Assembly: GCA_903930085.1 (NCBI GenBank)
Contig: CAIYXD010000401.1
Span: 1-14,830, forward strand
Length of the DNA stretch: 14,830 nucleotides
DNA from: an uncultured Flavobacteriia bacterium
GTDB lineage: Bacteria > Bacteroidota > Bacteroidia > Flavobacteriales_D > Crocinitomicaceae
Direction: 5' to 3'
Shown here: positions 7,595 through 14,830 of the stretch, piece by piece
How the letters are laid out: every line of letters begins with the position of its first letter
Position numbering within the stretch: position 1 is the first letter of the stretch
Translations under genes and position numbers: made by a program
Notes under the pieces: generated by a model
What the model saw: only the letters and a program-made list of their open reading frames with translations
The model's database searches: none
What the model was told of the DNA's origin: nothing

Positions 7595-7602
7595 TATCTT
7601 CG
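7595..7602 (+). promoter_or_regulatory. Probable -7 element of ileS
   Basis: TATCTTCG, one base from TAnnTTTG, followed by CAC, ends 24 bases before the ileS ATG. It resembles the common Bacteroidota form TATCTTTGCAC with T changed to C. No clear -33 element is present. No Shine-Dalgarno sequence precedes the ATG. Confidence 0.3.
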
Positions 7603-7626
7603 CACATTAATATTTTTCAAGATAAC

Positions 7627-10600
7627 ATGACAAATAAATATCCAGAGCACAAAGGGTTGAATTTACCGAACATTGCAGCATCCGTGCTGGAAAAATGGCA
7701 GATGGAAACTGTTTTCGAACAATCGATTGCCATTCGAGAAGGTAAAACACCATTCATTTTCTTTGAAGGTCCGCCTTCTGCAAATGGATTACCTGGAATT
7801 CACCACGTTATGGGACGTGCAATCAAGGATATTTTTTGCCGATATAAAACATTGAAAGGTTTTCAAGTAAAACGAAAAGCTGGCTGGGATACCCACGGAC
7901 TTCCTGTAGAACTTGGAGTAGAAAAAGAACTTGGCATCACAAAAGAGGATATTGGCTCAAAAATTTCGGTAGAAGATTACAACAAAGCGTGTAAAGAAGC
8001 AGTAATGCGTTATACGGATATCTGGAATGATCTTACAGTGAAAATGGGATATTGGGTAGATATGAATGATCCGTATATTACGTACGAATCAAAATACATG
8101 GAATCTGTTTGGTGGCTTTTAGGACAATTGTACGCGAAGAATTTAATGTATAAAGGATATACAATTCAACCATATTCTCCAAAAGCGGGAACAGGATTGT
8201 CTTCACATGAATTAAACCAACCCGGCTGCTATAAAGATGTTACGGATACAACCGTTGTTGCGCAATTCAAAGCAGTTGAATCTGAAAAATTGCCTTTTAA
8301 ACAAGCTTCTGGAGCAGTTCATTTTTTAGCATGGACAACTACGCCGTGGACGCTTCCATCGAATACCGCATTGTGCGTCGGTCCAAAAATCGAATACGTT
8401 TTAGTACAAACGTTCAACCAATATACCTTTGAACCAATTCAGGTGATTCTTGCTAAAAATTTGGTTAATTACCAGTTTAGCAAAGGATTTCAGCAAGTTG
8501 AAAGCGCAGAAGAATTGTCAAATTATAGAGAAGGCGAGAAAATTGTTCCTTATTTTATAGCAGGTGAGTGTGTAGGAAAAGACTTGATCGGAATCTCTTA
8601 CGAACAACTACTTCCTTATGCTGTGCCTGCTGAAAATCCTGAAAAAGCTTTTCGCGTAATCGGCGGAGATTTTGTAACCACGGAAGACGGAACGGGTATC
8701 GTGCACATTGCGCCAACTTTTGGGGCTGATGATGCAAAAGTAGCTGCGGAGGCAGGCGTTCCAGGTATGTTGGTAGCGGATGAAAAGGGAACTTTAGTTC
8801 CACTTGTGGATTTACAAGGTAAATTCCGTCCGGAAATGGCAGAATTAGCTGGAATGTATGTCAAAAACGAATATTATGAGGAAGGACAAGCACCGGAGCG
8901 TTCCGCAGATGTGCAGATTGCGATTCAACTCAAAACAGATAATAAAGCATTTAAAGTAGAGAAATACGTCCACAGTTATCCGCATTGCTGGCGAACAGAC
9001 AAACCCGTTTTGTATTATCCATTGGATTCTTGGTTCATAAAAGTTACAGATGTGAAGGAACGCATGATGGATTTGAACAATACAATCAACTGGAAACCGG
9101 AATCAACTGGTACGGGAAGATTTGGAAAATGGCTGGAGAATGCCAACGACTGGAACCTTTCCCGCTCGCGCTACTGGGGAATTCCTATTCCAATTTGGTC
9201 AACCGAAGATGGCGATGAAAAAATCTGCATTTCATCCATTGAAGAATTGAAAATCGCTTGTCAAAAAGCAGTTGATGCTGGTTTAATGACTGAGAATCCA
9301 TTAGAAGCGTTCCAAGTTGGCGATATGTCTAAAGCAAATTACGACTTGGTGGATTTACATAAAAATTACATGGATCCGATAATTCTTGTTTCACCAACAG
9401 GAAAGCCAATGAAGCGCGAATCGGATTTGATTGATGTTTGGTTTGACTCTGGCTCGATGCCTTATGCGCAATGGCATTATCCCTTTGAAAATAAAAATTT
9501 AATCGATAACCACGAAGGATATCCTGGGGATTTTATTGCAGAAGGAGTGGATCAAACGCGTGGTTGGTTTTATACTTTACACGCCATTGCAACGATGGTT
9601 TTTGACTCCGTTGCGTATAAAAATGTTATTTCCAACGGACTTGTACTAGACAAAAATGGACAAAAAATGTCGAAGCGTTTAGGAAATACCGTTGATCCAT
9701 TTGTAACGTTAGAAAAATATGGGCCAGATGCAACGCGCTGGTATATGACAACAAATGCACAGCCGTGGGATAATTTAAAATTCGATGAAGAAGGCATTCT
9801 GGAAGTACAGCGGAAGTTTTTCGGTACGTTATACAATACCTATTCCTTCTTTTCTTTATACGCCAATATTGATGGTTTTGATTATTCCGCACAAGAAATT
9901 GCTTTAGAAGAGCGACCGGAGATTGATCGTTGGATTTTGTCTAAGTTACATTCTCTCATTAAAGAAGTGGATGTTTCTTTTGAAGAATATGAGCCAACTA
10001 AGGCTGGAAGGTTGATTCAAGATTTTGTGAGCGATCAACTATCCAACTGGTATGTTCGTTTGTGTCGTCGTCGTTTTTGGAAAAGCGATGATTCTAAAGA
10101 TAAACTTTCTGCTTACCAGACTTTATATACCTGCTTGGAAACAATTTCGATCCTTGGTTCGCCAATCGCGCCATTTTTCATGGATCAACTTTTCTGTGAT
10201 TTGAATATGGTCTCCAAAAGATATGCTGCAACATCTGTTCATTTGGTAGACTTCCCTATTGTTAAGGAAGCATGGATTGATGAAGCATTGGAATCCCAAA
10301 TGGATATTGCGCAACGCACATCTTCGCTAGTTTTAGCTTTGCGGAAAAAAGAAAAAATCCGCGTACGGCAGCCGTTACAAAAAATCATGGTTCCTGTGTT
10401 GAACAAGAATTTTGCAGACAATCTATTGCATATAAAGGATTTAATCCTTTCGGAAGTCAATGTAAAGGAACTGGAATTATTGGAAGAAGGAAATGGTATG
10501 CTGGTAAAAAGCATCAAGCCAAATTTCAAAACGATTGGGCCTAAATATGGTAAGCAAATGAAAGAAATTGCGGCTAAAGTGGCACAATTGTCAAGCGACG

Positions 10601-11028
10601 ATATTTCTGCAATCGAGGGAAATAATGGTTGGGAAACAGAAATCGACGGCGAAAAGATTCTACTGGACATTACCGATTTTGAAATCGCTGCGCAAGATAT
10701 TCCAGGTTGGCTGGTAGCAAGTGAAAATGGTTTAACTGTTGCCTTGGACATAACTATTTCCGAGGAATTAAAAGCAGAAGGAATTGCCCGTGAATTAATC
10801 AATCGGGTGCAAAACTTACGCAAAGATTCTGGATTAGACGTGACAGATCGCATTGTTTTAAAAATAGAATCAACCGCTTGGATTCAACAGGCTATTGAAG
10901 CAAACATGACCTATATATGTAGCGAAGTTCTAGCAAATGAAATAGTGTTTGGAACAACAGATTCAACGGCATTTGTGACCGATTTAGCAGAAGAAAACGA
11001 TACTAGAATAGAGTTGGTGAAAAGTTGA
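7627..11028 (+). CDS. ileS: Isoleucyl-tRNA synthetase, type 2-like, with GIHH signature
   Basis: Charges tRNA-Ile with isoleucine; cytoplasmic class I synthetase, 1133 residues. The catalytic Rossmann fold opens with FFEGPPSANGLPGIHHVMG. The HIGH-type signature is GIHH at 57-60 instead of HxGH, a swap of the first and third positions. KMSKR is intact at 680-684 in NGQKMSKRLGNTVDP. The CP1 editing domain (about 200-420) has the Thr-rich WTTTPWTLPSNTALC and EDGTGIVHIAPTFGADD, so post-transfer editing of valine should be retained. WFDSGSMPYAQWHYPF is the usual second half of the active site, and NWYVRLCRRRFWKSDD begins the helical anticodon-binding domain. A C-terminal extension continues from about 900 to 1133, as in the eukaryote-like type 2 enzymes. 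The frame is intact. No downstream partner gene is co-oriented. Identity is certain; mupirocin insensitivity is inferred from the signature. Confidence 0.98.
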   Translation: MTNKYPEHKGLNLPNIAASVLEKWQMETVFEQSIAIREGKTPFIFFEGPPSANGLPGIHHVMGRAIKDIFCRYKTLKGFQVKRKAGWDTHGLPVELGVEKELGITKEDIGSKISVEDYNKACKEAVMRYTDIWNDLTVKMGYWVDMNDPYITYESKYMESVWWLLGQLYAKNLMYKGYTIQPYSPKAGTGLSSHELNQPGCYKDVTDTTVVAQFKAVESEKLPFKQASGAVHFLAWTTTPWTLPSNTALCVGPKIEYVLVQTFNQYTFEPIQVILAKNLVNYQFSKGFQQVESAEELSNYREGEKIVPYFIAGECVGKDLIGISYEQLLPYAVPAENPEKAFRVIGGDFVTTEDGTGIVHIAPTFGADDAKVAAEAGVPGMLVADEKGTLVPLVDLQGKFRPEMAELAGMYVKNEYYEEGQAPERSADVQIAIQLKTDNKAFKVEKYVHSYPHCWRTDKPVLYYPLDSWFIKVTDVKERMMDLNNTINWKPESTGTGRFGKWLENANDWNLSRSRYWGIPIPIWSTEDGDEKICISSIEELKIACQKAVDAGLMTENPLEAFQVGDMSKANYDLVDLHKNYMDPIILVSPTGKPMKRESDLIDVWFDSGSMPYAQWHYPFENKNLIDNHEGYPGDFIAEGVDQTRGWFYTLHAIATMVFDSVAYKNVISNGLVLDKNGQKMSKRLGNTVDPFVTLEKYGPDATRWYMTTNAQPWDNLKFDEEGILEVQRKFFGTLYNTYSFFSLYANIDGFDYSAQEIALEERPEIDRWILSKLHSLIKEVDVSFEEYEPTKAGRLIQDFVSDQLSNWYVRLCRRRFWKSDDSKDKLSAYQTLYTCLETISILGSPIAPFFMDQLFCDLNMVSKRYAATSVHLVDFPIVKEAWIDEALESQMDIAQRTSSLVLALRKKEKIRVRQPLQKIMVPVLNKNFADNLLHIKDLILSEVNVKELELLEEGNGMLVKSIKPNFKTIGPKYGKQMKEIAAKVAQLSSDDISAIEGNNGWETEIDGEKILLDITDFEIAAQDIPGWLVASENGLTVALDITISEELKAEGIARELINRVQNLRKDSGLDVTDRIVLKIESTAWIQQAIEANMTYICSEVLANEIVFGTTDSTAFVTDLAEENDTRIELVKS

Positions 11029-11280
11029 AGGTGAATGATTTAGCGCTTGGGACATCTTTTTGTTATGGTTCAATGAATACTGAAATCTTTCGATAATTTC
11101 ATCTGATTTAAAGGCATGAGGTTCCAAAAGTTTGAATAACCGCACTCAGGTTATTAATTAATTTCAATTGTTTAATAGCATGTATGAATGTGAAAAGGCA
11201 CTCAGACCATTTAACGAAGAGTTCATTTTTACATATTCAAACGCAGAAGGATTGTGAAAAATAATCCAACTGATTTAACA
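11029..11280. other. Intergenic region between convergent genes
   Basis: About 250 bases between the ileS stop and the stop of the small secreted protein on the opposite strand. I see no gene, tRNA or convincing coding frame. The only structure is a 7-bp inverted repeat, AATAACC (11135-11141) and GGTTATT (11149-11155) with a 7-base loop, which could end transcription from either side although neither flank has a good T-run. Confidence 0.5.
11135..11155. terminator. Weak hairpin between convergent genes
   Basis: AATAACC/GGTTATT, perfect 7-bp stem, loop GCACTCA. It lies 106 bases after the ileS stop. Downstream sequence is A+T rich (AATTAATTT) but not a clean U-tract, so termination is only suggested. 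Confidence 0.3.
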
Positions 11281-11739
11281 TTAGTTCTGAATAATAATGT
11301 TGACGCTTCCGTTTCTAGGTCTGTTATCCGAAAATCGTGTGCCATACTTTTTAACCAATAAAGCAGCGTTTTCAGCATTTAATACTCCATCCTTGTATAT
11401 TTTATTATCAGCAAGAACTTTAACAACACCTTTGTGCGTTTCGTTTGCTATTTCACATTTAATCCCAAGCGTTAGGAAATTTATTTCCAGCCATCTAACT
11501 TTCCCTTCCGGGTTTGCCTTTGAAATATTGTTCGGATCAGCGTAATTTTGATACAGTATAAAAATTTCCTCGCTTTGGGATTCTAGACCCATCACAGAAG
11601 CCTCATTCGCCATGTTTTTTTTCTCGTATTTTACCCAAGCTATTCCATCCAGGTAAGCGATATTATCATCGATTTTAATCTTTTGGGAGTAAACAGAAAA
11701 AGTTGTTTGAATTGCGAAGATTAATAGCAGAGATTTCAT
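11281..11739 (-). CDS. Small secreted protein of unknown function
   Basis: A 152-residue protein with an N-terminal signal peptide (MKSLLLIFAIQTTFSVYS, likely cut before QKIKI). The mature domain is about 134 residues of mixed alpha/beta character, with segments such as NIAYLDGIAWVKYEKKN, IFILYQNYAD, WLEINFLTLGIKCEI and GVVKVLADNKIYKDGVL. A single cysteine is present. There is no lipobox, no repeat and no motif I recognise. The DGVLNAENAALLVKKYG stretch near the C-terminus looks like an ordinary helix. It stands alone: ileS converges from one side and the aldehyde dehydrogenase terminator lies behind its start. A -7-like TAGATTTG at 11787-11780 could drive it. Likely periplasmic; function unknown. 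Confidence 0.75.
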   Translation of the reverse strand: MKSLLLIFAIQTTFSVYSQKIKIDDNIAYLDGIAWVKYEKKNMANEASVMGLESQSEEIFILYQNYADPNNISKANPEGKVRWLEINFLTLGIKCEIANETHKGVVKVLADNKIYKDGVLNAENAALLVKKYGTRFSDNRPRNGSVNIIIQN

Positions 11740-11779
11740 AATAATAGAATTTTTTTATGCAGAGCCAAATTAAGAAGAA

Positions 11780-11787
11780 CAAATCTA
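11780..11787 (-). promoter_or_regulatory. -7 element upstream of the small secreted protein
   Basis: TAGATTTG on the minus strand fits TAnnTTTG and lies 40 bases before the ATG at 11739. The -33 position falls in the T-tract of the preceding terminator and has no TTTG, so this is tentative. Confidence 0.25.
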
Positions 11788-11805
11788 TTTTTCAAATTTT
11801 AAGAT

Positions 11806-11834
11806 AAAAAAATGCCGAGCAATTCGCCCGGCAT
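11806..11834 (-). terminator. Rho-independent terminator of the aldehyde dehydrogenase
   Basis: On the minus strand ATGCCGGGC (11834-11826) pairs with GCTCGGCAT (11820-11812), one mismatch, around loop GAATT, followed by a run of seven T including the stem-end base (11812-11806). It starts about 97 bases after the stop at 11932. G+C-rich stem plus U-tract make this a strong call. Confidence 0.85.
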
Positions 11835-11931
11835 CTCACTTTTGAATGAATTATAAATCCTGTACTATTTTGTACTTTGAAAAACTACATAAATCACAGC
11901 AGAGCGCCTTTGAAGCTGCCTGTTATGGTAT

Positions 11932-13488
11932 TTACAATTCAAATTTAATTCCTTGTGCCAAAGGCAAACTATCGGAATAATTGATCGTATTTGTTTGACG
12001 GCGCATGTATACTTTCCAAGCATCAGAGCCAGATTCACGTCCGCCGCCAGTTTCTTTCTCTCCACCAAATGCACCGCCAATTTCAGCGCCAGATGTTCCG
12101 ATATTTACATTAGCAATGCCGCAATCCGAACCTTGCTGCGATAAAAACGCTTCCGCTTCCTTCAAGCTATTTGTCATGATTGCAGAAGACAATCCTTGCG
12201 GCACGCCATTCTGTAATTTGATCGCATTTTCAACACCGCCAGAATACTTCATGATGTATAAGATCGGCGCAAATGTTTCGTGTTGCACAATGGTAAAATG
12301 ATTCTCTGCTTCAACGATTGCTGGCTGCACATAACATCCTGATTCGTATCCGTCCCCAGATAAAACACCACCTTCAACAAGAATTTTTCCTCCTTCAGCA
12401 ACCGCTTTTTCTAATGCTACCAAATACGCATTTACCGCATCTGTATCGATAAGAGGCCCAACATGAAAGTTTTGATCCAAAGGATTTCCTATCTTCAATT
12501 GTTTGTATGCGCTTGTCAACGCATCCTTTACTTTATCGTAAATTTCTTCGTGGATAATCAAACGACGCGTAGAAGTGCACCGTTGACCTGCTGTTCCAAC
12601 CGCACCGAAAACCGCACCAGGAACGACCATTTTCAAATCTGCAGAAGGTGCAATAATAATTGCATTGTTTCCACCCAACTCCAATAAAGATCTTCCTAAA
12701 CGAGAGCCAACAGCTGCACCAACTGATTTCCCCATGCGGGTAGAACCGGTTGCAGAAATCAACGGAACACGCGTGTCTTCCGCCATTAATTTTCCAAGTT
12801 CAGCACCACCAATAACTAAATTGGAAACGCCTTCCGGAACGCCATTTGCATCAAATACTTCTTTTGTAATTTGCTGACAAGCGATTGCCGTGATAGGTGT
12901 TTTTTCGGAAGGCTTCCAAACACAAACATCTCCACAAACCCAAGCTAAAGCGGTATTCCAATTCCAAACAGCAACAGGAAAATTGAAGGCAGAAATAATT
13001 CCAACAATTCCTAAAGGATGGTATTGCTCGTACATTCTATGACCTGGACGCTCTGAATGCATCGTTAAACCGTATAATTGTCGCGAAAGACCAACTGCAA
13101 AATCACAGATATCAATCATTTCCTGCACTTCACCCAAACCTTCTTGCAAGGATTTTCCCATTTCATAGGAAACTAATTTTCCAAGTGGTTCTTTGTAAAA
13201 GCGTATGCGATCTGCTAATTGTCGCACGATATCGCCTCTTTTTGGCGCAGGAATCATTCGCCATTCTAAAAACGCTTCTTGCGCTTTTAAAATTACAGCT
13301 TCGTAGTCCGCTTCAGAAGCTGAATTTACCGAAGCAATCAATTTACCATCCACTGGAGAAATTGAATCGATACGCTCTCCCCTAGTTTTAAACCATTTTC
13401 CACCGGTGGAGGCGCCATTGTTTATTTCTTCTATCCCCAACTGAGAAAGAATTTCTTGAATCCCAAGATCTGTCATTGTTTCCGCCAT
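11932..13488 (-). CDS. amaB: ALDH7-family aldehyde dehydrogenase (probable L-piperidine-6-carboxylate / aminoadipate-semialdehyde dehydrogenase)
   Basis: NAD(P)-dependent oxidation of an aldehyde; family 7 (antiquitin) members oxidise 2-aminoadipate 6-semialdehyde, in equilibrium with piperideine-6-carboxylate, to 2-aminoadipate in lysine breakdown. The 518-residue cytoplasmic protein shows the complete ALDH set: SAFNFPVAVWNWN (N169), VWKPSEKTP (K192, cofactor), GSTRMGK (248-254), general base E270 in LLELGGNNAIII, and nucleophile C304 in GTAGQRCTSTRRL. The C-terminus GGGRESGSDAWKVYMRRQT and the early EEINNGASTGGKWF region resemble ALDH7 rather than other ALDH families. The substrate is inferred from subfamily; no lysine aminotransferase gene lies nearby. 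ATG at 13488 chosen; an in-frame ATG four codons later is the alternative. Monocistronic, with its own terminator, divergent from the lipoprotein gene. Confidence 0.9.
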   Translation of the reverse strand: MAETMTDLGIQEILSQLGIEEINNGASTGGKWFKTRGERIDSISPVDGKLIASVNSASEADYEAVILKAQEAFLEWRMIPAPKRGDIVRQLADRIRFYKEPLGKLVSYEMGKSLQEGLGEVQEMIDICDFAVGLSRQLYGLTMHSERPGHRMYEQYHPLGIVGIISAFNFPVAVWNWNTALAWVCGDVCVWKPSEKTPITAIACQQITKEVFDANGVPEGVSNLVIGGAELGKLMAEDTRVPLISATGSTRMGKSVGAAVGSRLGRSLLELGGNNAIIIAPSADLKMVVPGAVFGAVGTAGQRCTSTRRLIIHEEIYDKVKDALTSAYKQLKIGNPLDQNFHVGPLIDTDAVNAYLVALEKAVAEGGKILVEGGVLSGDGYESGCYVQPAIVEAENHFTIVQHETFAPILYIMKYSGGVENAIKLQNGVPQGLSSAIMTNSLKEAEAFLSQQGSDCGIANVNIGTSGAEIGGAFGGEKETGGGRESGSDAWKVYMRRQTNTINYSDSLPLAQGIKFEL

Positions 13489-13519
13489 CTATACCTTATT
13501 TTTTGCTTCGATTAAAACA

Positions 13520-13527
13520 CAAAATTA
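13520..13527 (-). promoter_or_regulatory. -7 element of the aldehyde dehydrogenase
   Basis: TAATTTTG on the minus strand matches TAnnTTTG and lies 31 bases before the ATG. No clear TTTG is found at the -33 spacing. Confidence 0.3.
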
Positions 13528-13665
13528 AACTAAAAAATCGGGTTTAAAGTAACTAATTCAGCATTAAAACCAAATTCTAAAGAAAGAAGTTCTAAAGCTA
13601 GAAACGAATTATTCTTAAAAGCAATACGCGTTAAATAAGCGCTGGTAGTCTAGACATTTTTTACG

Positions 13666-13673
13666 TAACTTTG
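13666..13673 (+). promoter_or_regulatory. -7 element of the lipoprotein gene
   Basis: TAACTTTG is a perfect TAnnTTTG. A partial -33 (CTGG, 13642-13645) lies 20 bases upstream. Transcription would begin near 13680, which rules out the in-frame TTG at 13671 as a start codon and supports the ATG at 13695. Confidence 0.45.
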
Positions 13674-13694
13674 AGGAACAAAATCCTTTTGGCC

Positions 13695-14219
13695 ATGCAT
13701 TCCATTTTTTCATTCTTATTTCTTTCGATTATTATTAGCAGTTGCTCTAGTCTTCAAAAAAGAGAAAAAACTTTCGAAGTAACATTTCATGCGACTATTT
13801 TTAAACCACATTGCGGAGGAGCGAAACCAACTGCAGCGACTGAAAATGGTTTTTATGAAGCGCTGAAAAATGAACGTTATGCGATTATTCGCGGGAATGT
13901 TTATGCGCCAGGTGCAAAAATAGAAGCTGAAATTACCCTGGATGCTATTGGTTCCGCTACCTTGAATTTACCAAAAGGGGAATACATGCTATTAAAAACC
14001 GATAAACTGCTTCCAATCGAAGTGTTTATGCAGCTAAACAAATCGTTTGAGAAAGAAGTTTTTAAACAAAAAAGTTTGGAATGTTTTGAGCAGTGGAAAA
14101 ATACTCCGGATTTTATTATTTCTTTTGCAAACGACACTACAATTGCACTGCAAAAAAATGCTAAATGCTGGGTTGGGACAAATCCTTGTCTTGAGTATAT
14201 TGGGCCACCAGCTCCTTAA
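13695..14219 (+). CDS. Putative lipoprotein, function unknown
   Basis: A 174-residue protein with a lipoprotein signal: hydrophobic core IFSFLFLSIIISS followed by C17, then SSL. The mature part has four further cysteines (C40 in KPHCGGAKPT, C130 in LECFEQW, C158 and C165 in KCWVGTNPCLEYIG), enough for two disulfides in the periplasm. Residues 65-100 (IRGNVYAPGAKIEAEITLD, then NLPKGEYMLL) read like a small beta-sandwich of the transthyretin or carboxypeptidase-regulatory type, which is an inference from pattern only. A proline-rich GPPAP ends the chain. The frame is open to a TTG at 13671, but that codon lies inside the promoter -7 element, so the ATG at 13695 is used. Probably attached to the inner or outer membrane. 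Monocistronic, convergent with the downstream dehydrogenase. Confidence 0.75.
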   Translation: MHSIFSFLFLSIIISSCSSLQKREKTFEVTFHATIFKPHCGGAKPTAATENGFYEALKNERYAIIRGNVYAPGAKIEAEITLDAIGSATLNLPKGEYMLLKTDKLLPIEVFMQLNKSFEKEVFKQKSLECFEQWKNTPDFIISFANDTTIALQKNAKCWVGTNPCLEYIGPPAP

Positions 14220-14258
14220 CAAAAGGAAGGCTAATTTTCTTTAAAATCAAAAGAAATC

Positions 14259-14830
14259 TTACTCCCAGAAAATTGTCAATTTACCTGTTGTTTCTCCATT
14301 TTCAAGAGCTTCGTGCGCTGCAGCGATTTCAGTAACAGGGAATTTGCCGCCAACTTGGGGAATTAATTCTCCTGAACGAAATAAACCAACAACTGCTTGT
14401 AGGCATTCCGATAAAACCATCGGGCGATTATCCGCCAATTTCAACATATTAACACCAAGAATATTTTTGGAACGCATCATTAAACCAATCGGTAAAACGA
14501 TTCCCATTTTACGCACAAAATTTAGTTGCGATAAAATCCCCCATTTTGCAGATGTTAATTCCGAGCCACCAAATAAAATTAAACGGCCACCAGAACCTAG
14601 TAAGGCCAAATCTTTTTTAAATGTTGTGCCACCAACTGGATTGTAACTAACGTCCAAACGCATACCATTCAAGTGTTTTTCAATTTCAGCTTCATAGTCG
14701 CACGTTGTATAGTTTATAACATGGTCTGCACCCAATTTTTCAACCAGCGCACGCTTGCTTTCGTTTCCGATTTTAGCAAATACTTCCGCGCCTTTTCTTT
14801 TTGCGAGTTGGATCAACACTGTTCCTACAC
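14259..14830 (-). CDS. Medium-chain dehydrogenase/reductase, quinone-oxidoreductase/VAT-1-like (partial, N-terminus off the edge)
   Basis: C-terminal part (190 full codons) of an NAD(P)H-dependent MDR-superfamily enzyme; the frame stays open to the right edge, reading VGTVLIQLAKRKGAEV there. That is the end of the glycine-rich Rossmann motif, so about 140-150 residues are missing. Seen: the nucleotide-binding strand AEVFAKIGNESKRALVEKLG, GADHVINYTT, the VDV-like LDVSYNPVGGTTFKKDL, GSGGRLILFGG, and the C-terminal EALENGETTGKLTIFW typical of quinone oxidoreductase-like members. The insert with LNFVRKMGIVLPIGLMMRSKNILGV resembles VAT-1/zeta-crystallin-like proteins. Zinc ligands cannot be judged because that part is outside the window. 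Probably a cytoplasmic reductase of quinones or enones; the substrate is unknown. Confidence 0.9.
   Translation of the reverse strand, partial: VGTVLIQLAKRKGAEVFAKIGNESKRALVEKLGADHVINYTTCDYEAEIEKHLNGMRLDVSYNPVGGTTFKKDLALLGSGGRLILFGGSELTSAKWGILSQLNFVRKMGIVLPIGLMMRSKNILGVNMLKLADNRPMVLSECLQAVVGLFRSGELIPQVGGKFPVTEIAAAHEALENGETTGKLTIFWE

Noticed and set aside
10239..10853. Open reading frame of 204 codons antisense to ileS
   Set aside because: Serine/isoleucine-rich shadow of the ileS frame with no protein-like motifs; ileS is intact and certain.
14236..14256. TTTCTTT/AAAGAAA inverted repeat between the lipoprotein and the dehydrogenase
   Set aside because: A 7-bp stem with a single G-C pair and no T-run; too weak to call a terminator.
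1..14830. Search for CRISPR arrays, transposases, integrases, tRNA genes and toxin-antitoxin pairs
   Set aside because: No repeated 20-40-base units, terminal inverted repeats, cloverleaf-like sequences or matching protein families were seen; the window reads as stable core chromosome.

Overview
The window looks like ordinary chromosome from a Bacteroidota bacterium, most likely a flavobacterium-like lineage; I cannot name the species. The signs are: low G+C by eye; almost no Shine-Dalgarno sequences before start codons; repeated copies of the Bacteroidota promoter -7 element TAnnTTTG just upstream of genes; an isoleucyl-tRNA synthetase with a GIHH signature; and a GldJ/GldK-like (formylglycine-generating-enzyme fold) membrane protein. 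I see no insertion sequence, integrase, phage gene, CRISPR array, tRNA or rRNA.

Layout, left to right. dxs (isoprenoid precursor synthesis, minus strand) is followed by a divergent intergenic region of about 350 bases. Next is a two-gene plus-strand operon: an ECF-type sigma factor whose last 8 bases overlap the start of a single-pass membrane protein with a periplasmic FGE-sulfatase-like domain. A hairpin separates this pair from a small, convergent ArsR-type repressor. Then come a class I fumarase (minus, with a very clear terminator) and a secreted beta-barrel-like protein (minus). Divergent from that is ileS (plus, 1133 aa). The right third holds a small secreted protein (minus), an ALDH7-family aldehyde dehydrogenase (minus, clear terminator), a divergent lipoprotein (plus), and the C-terminal half of a medium-chain dehydrogenase/reductase that runs off the right edge (minus).

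Apart from the sigma factor/membrane protein pair, the genes appear to be separate transcription units with unrelated jobs: isoprenoid synthesis, TCA cycle, translation, lysine/aldehyde catabolism and envelope proteins. The most unusual unit is the sigma pair. The membrane protein occupies the place of an anti-sigma factor, has the expected topology (short cytoplasmic N-terminus, one membrane helix, large periplasmic part), and its periplasmic part is an FGE-like domain lacking the catalytic cysteines. It could be a trans-envelope sensor. The second point of note is the GXHH active-site signature in IleRS, which in related type 2 enzymes is linked to very high mupirocin resistance.
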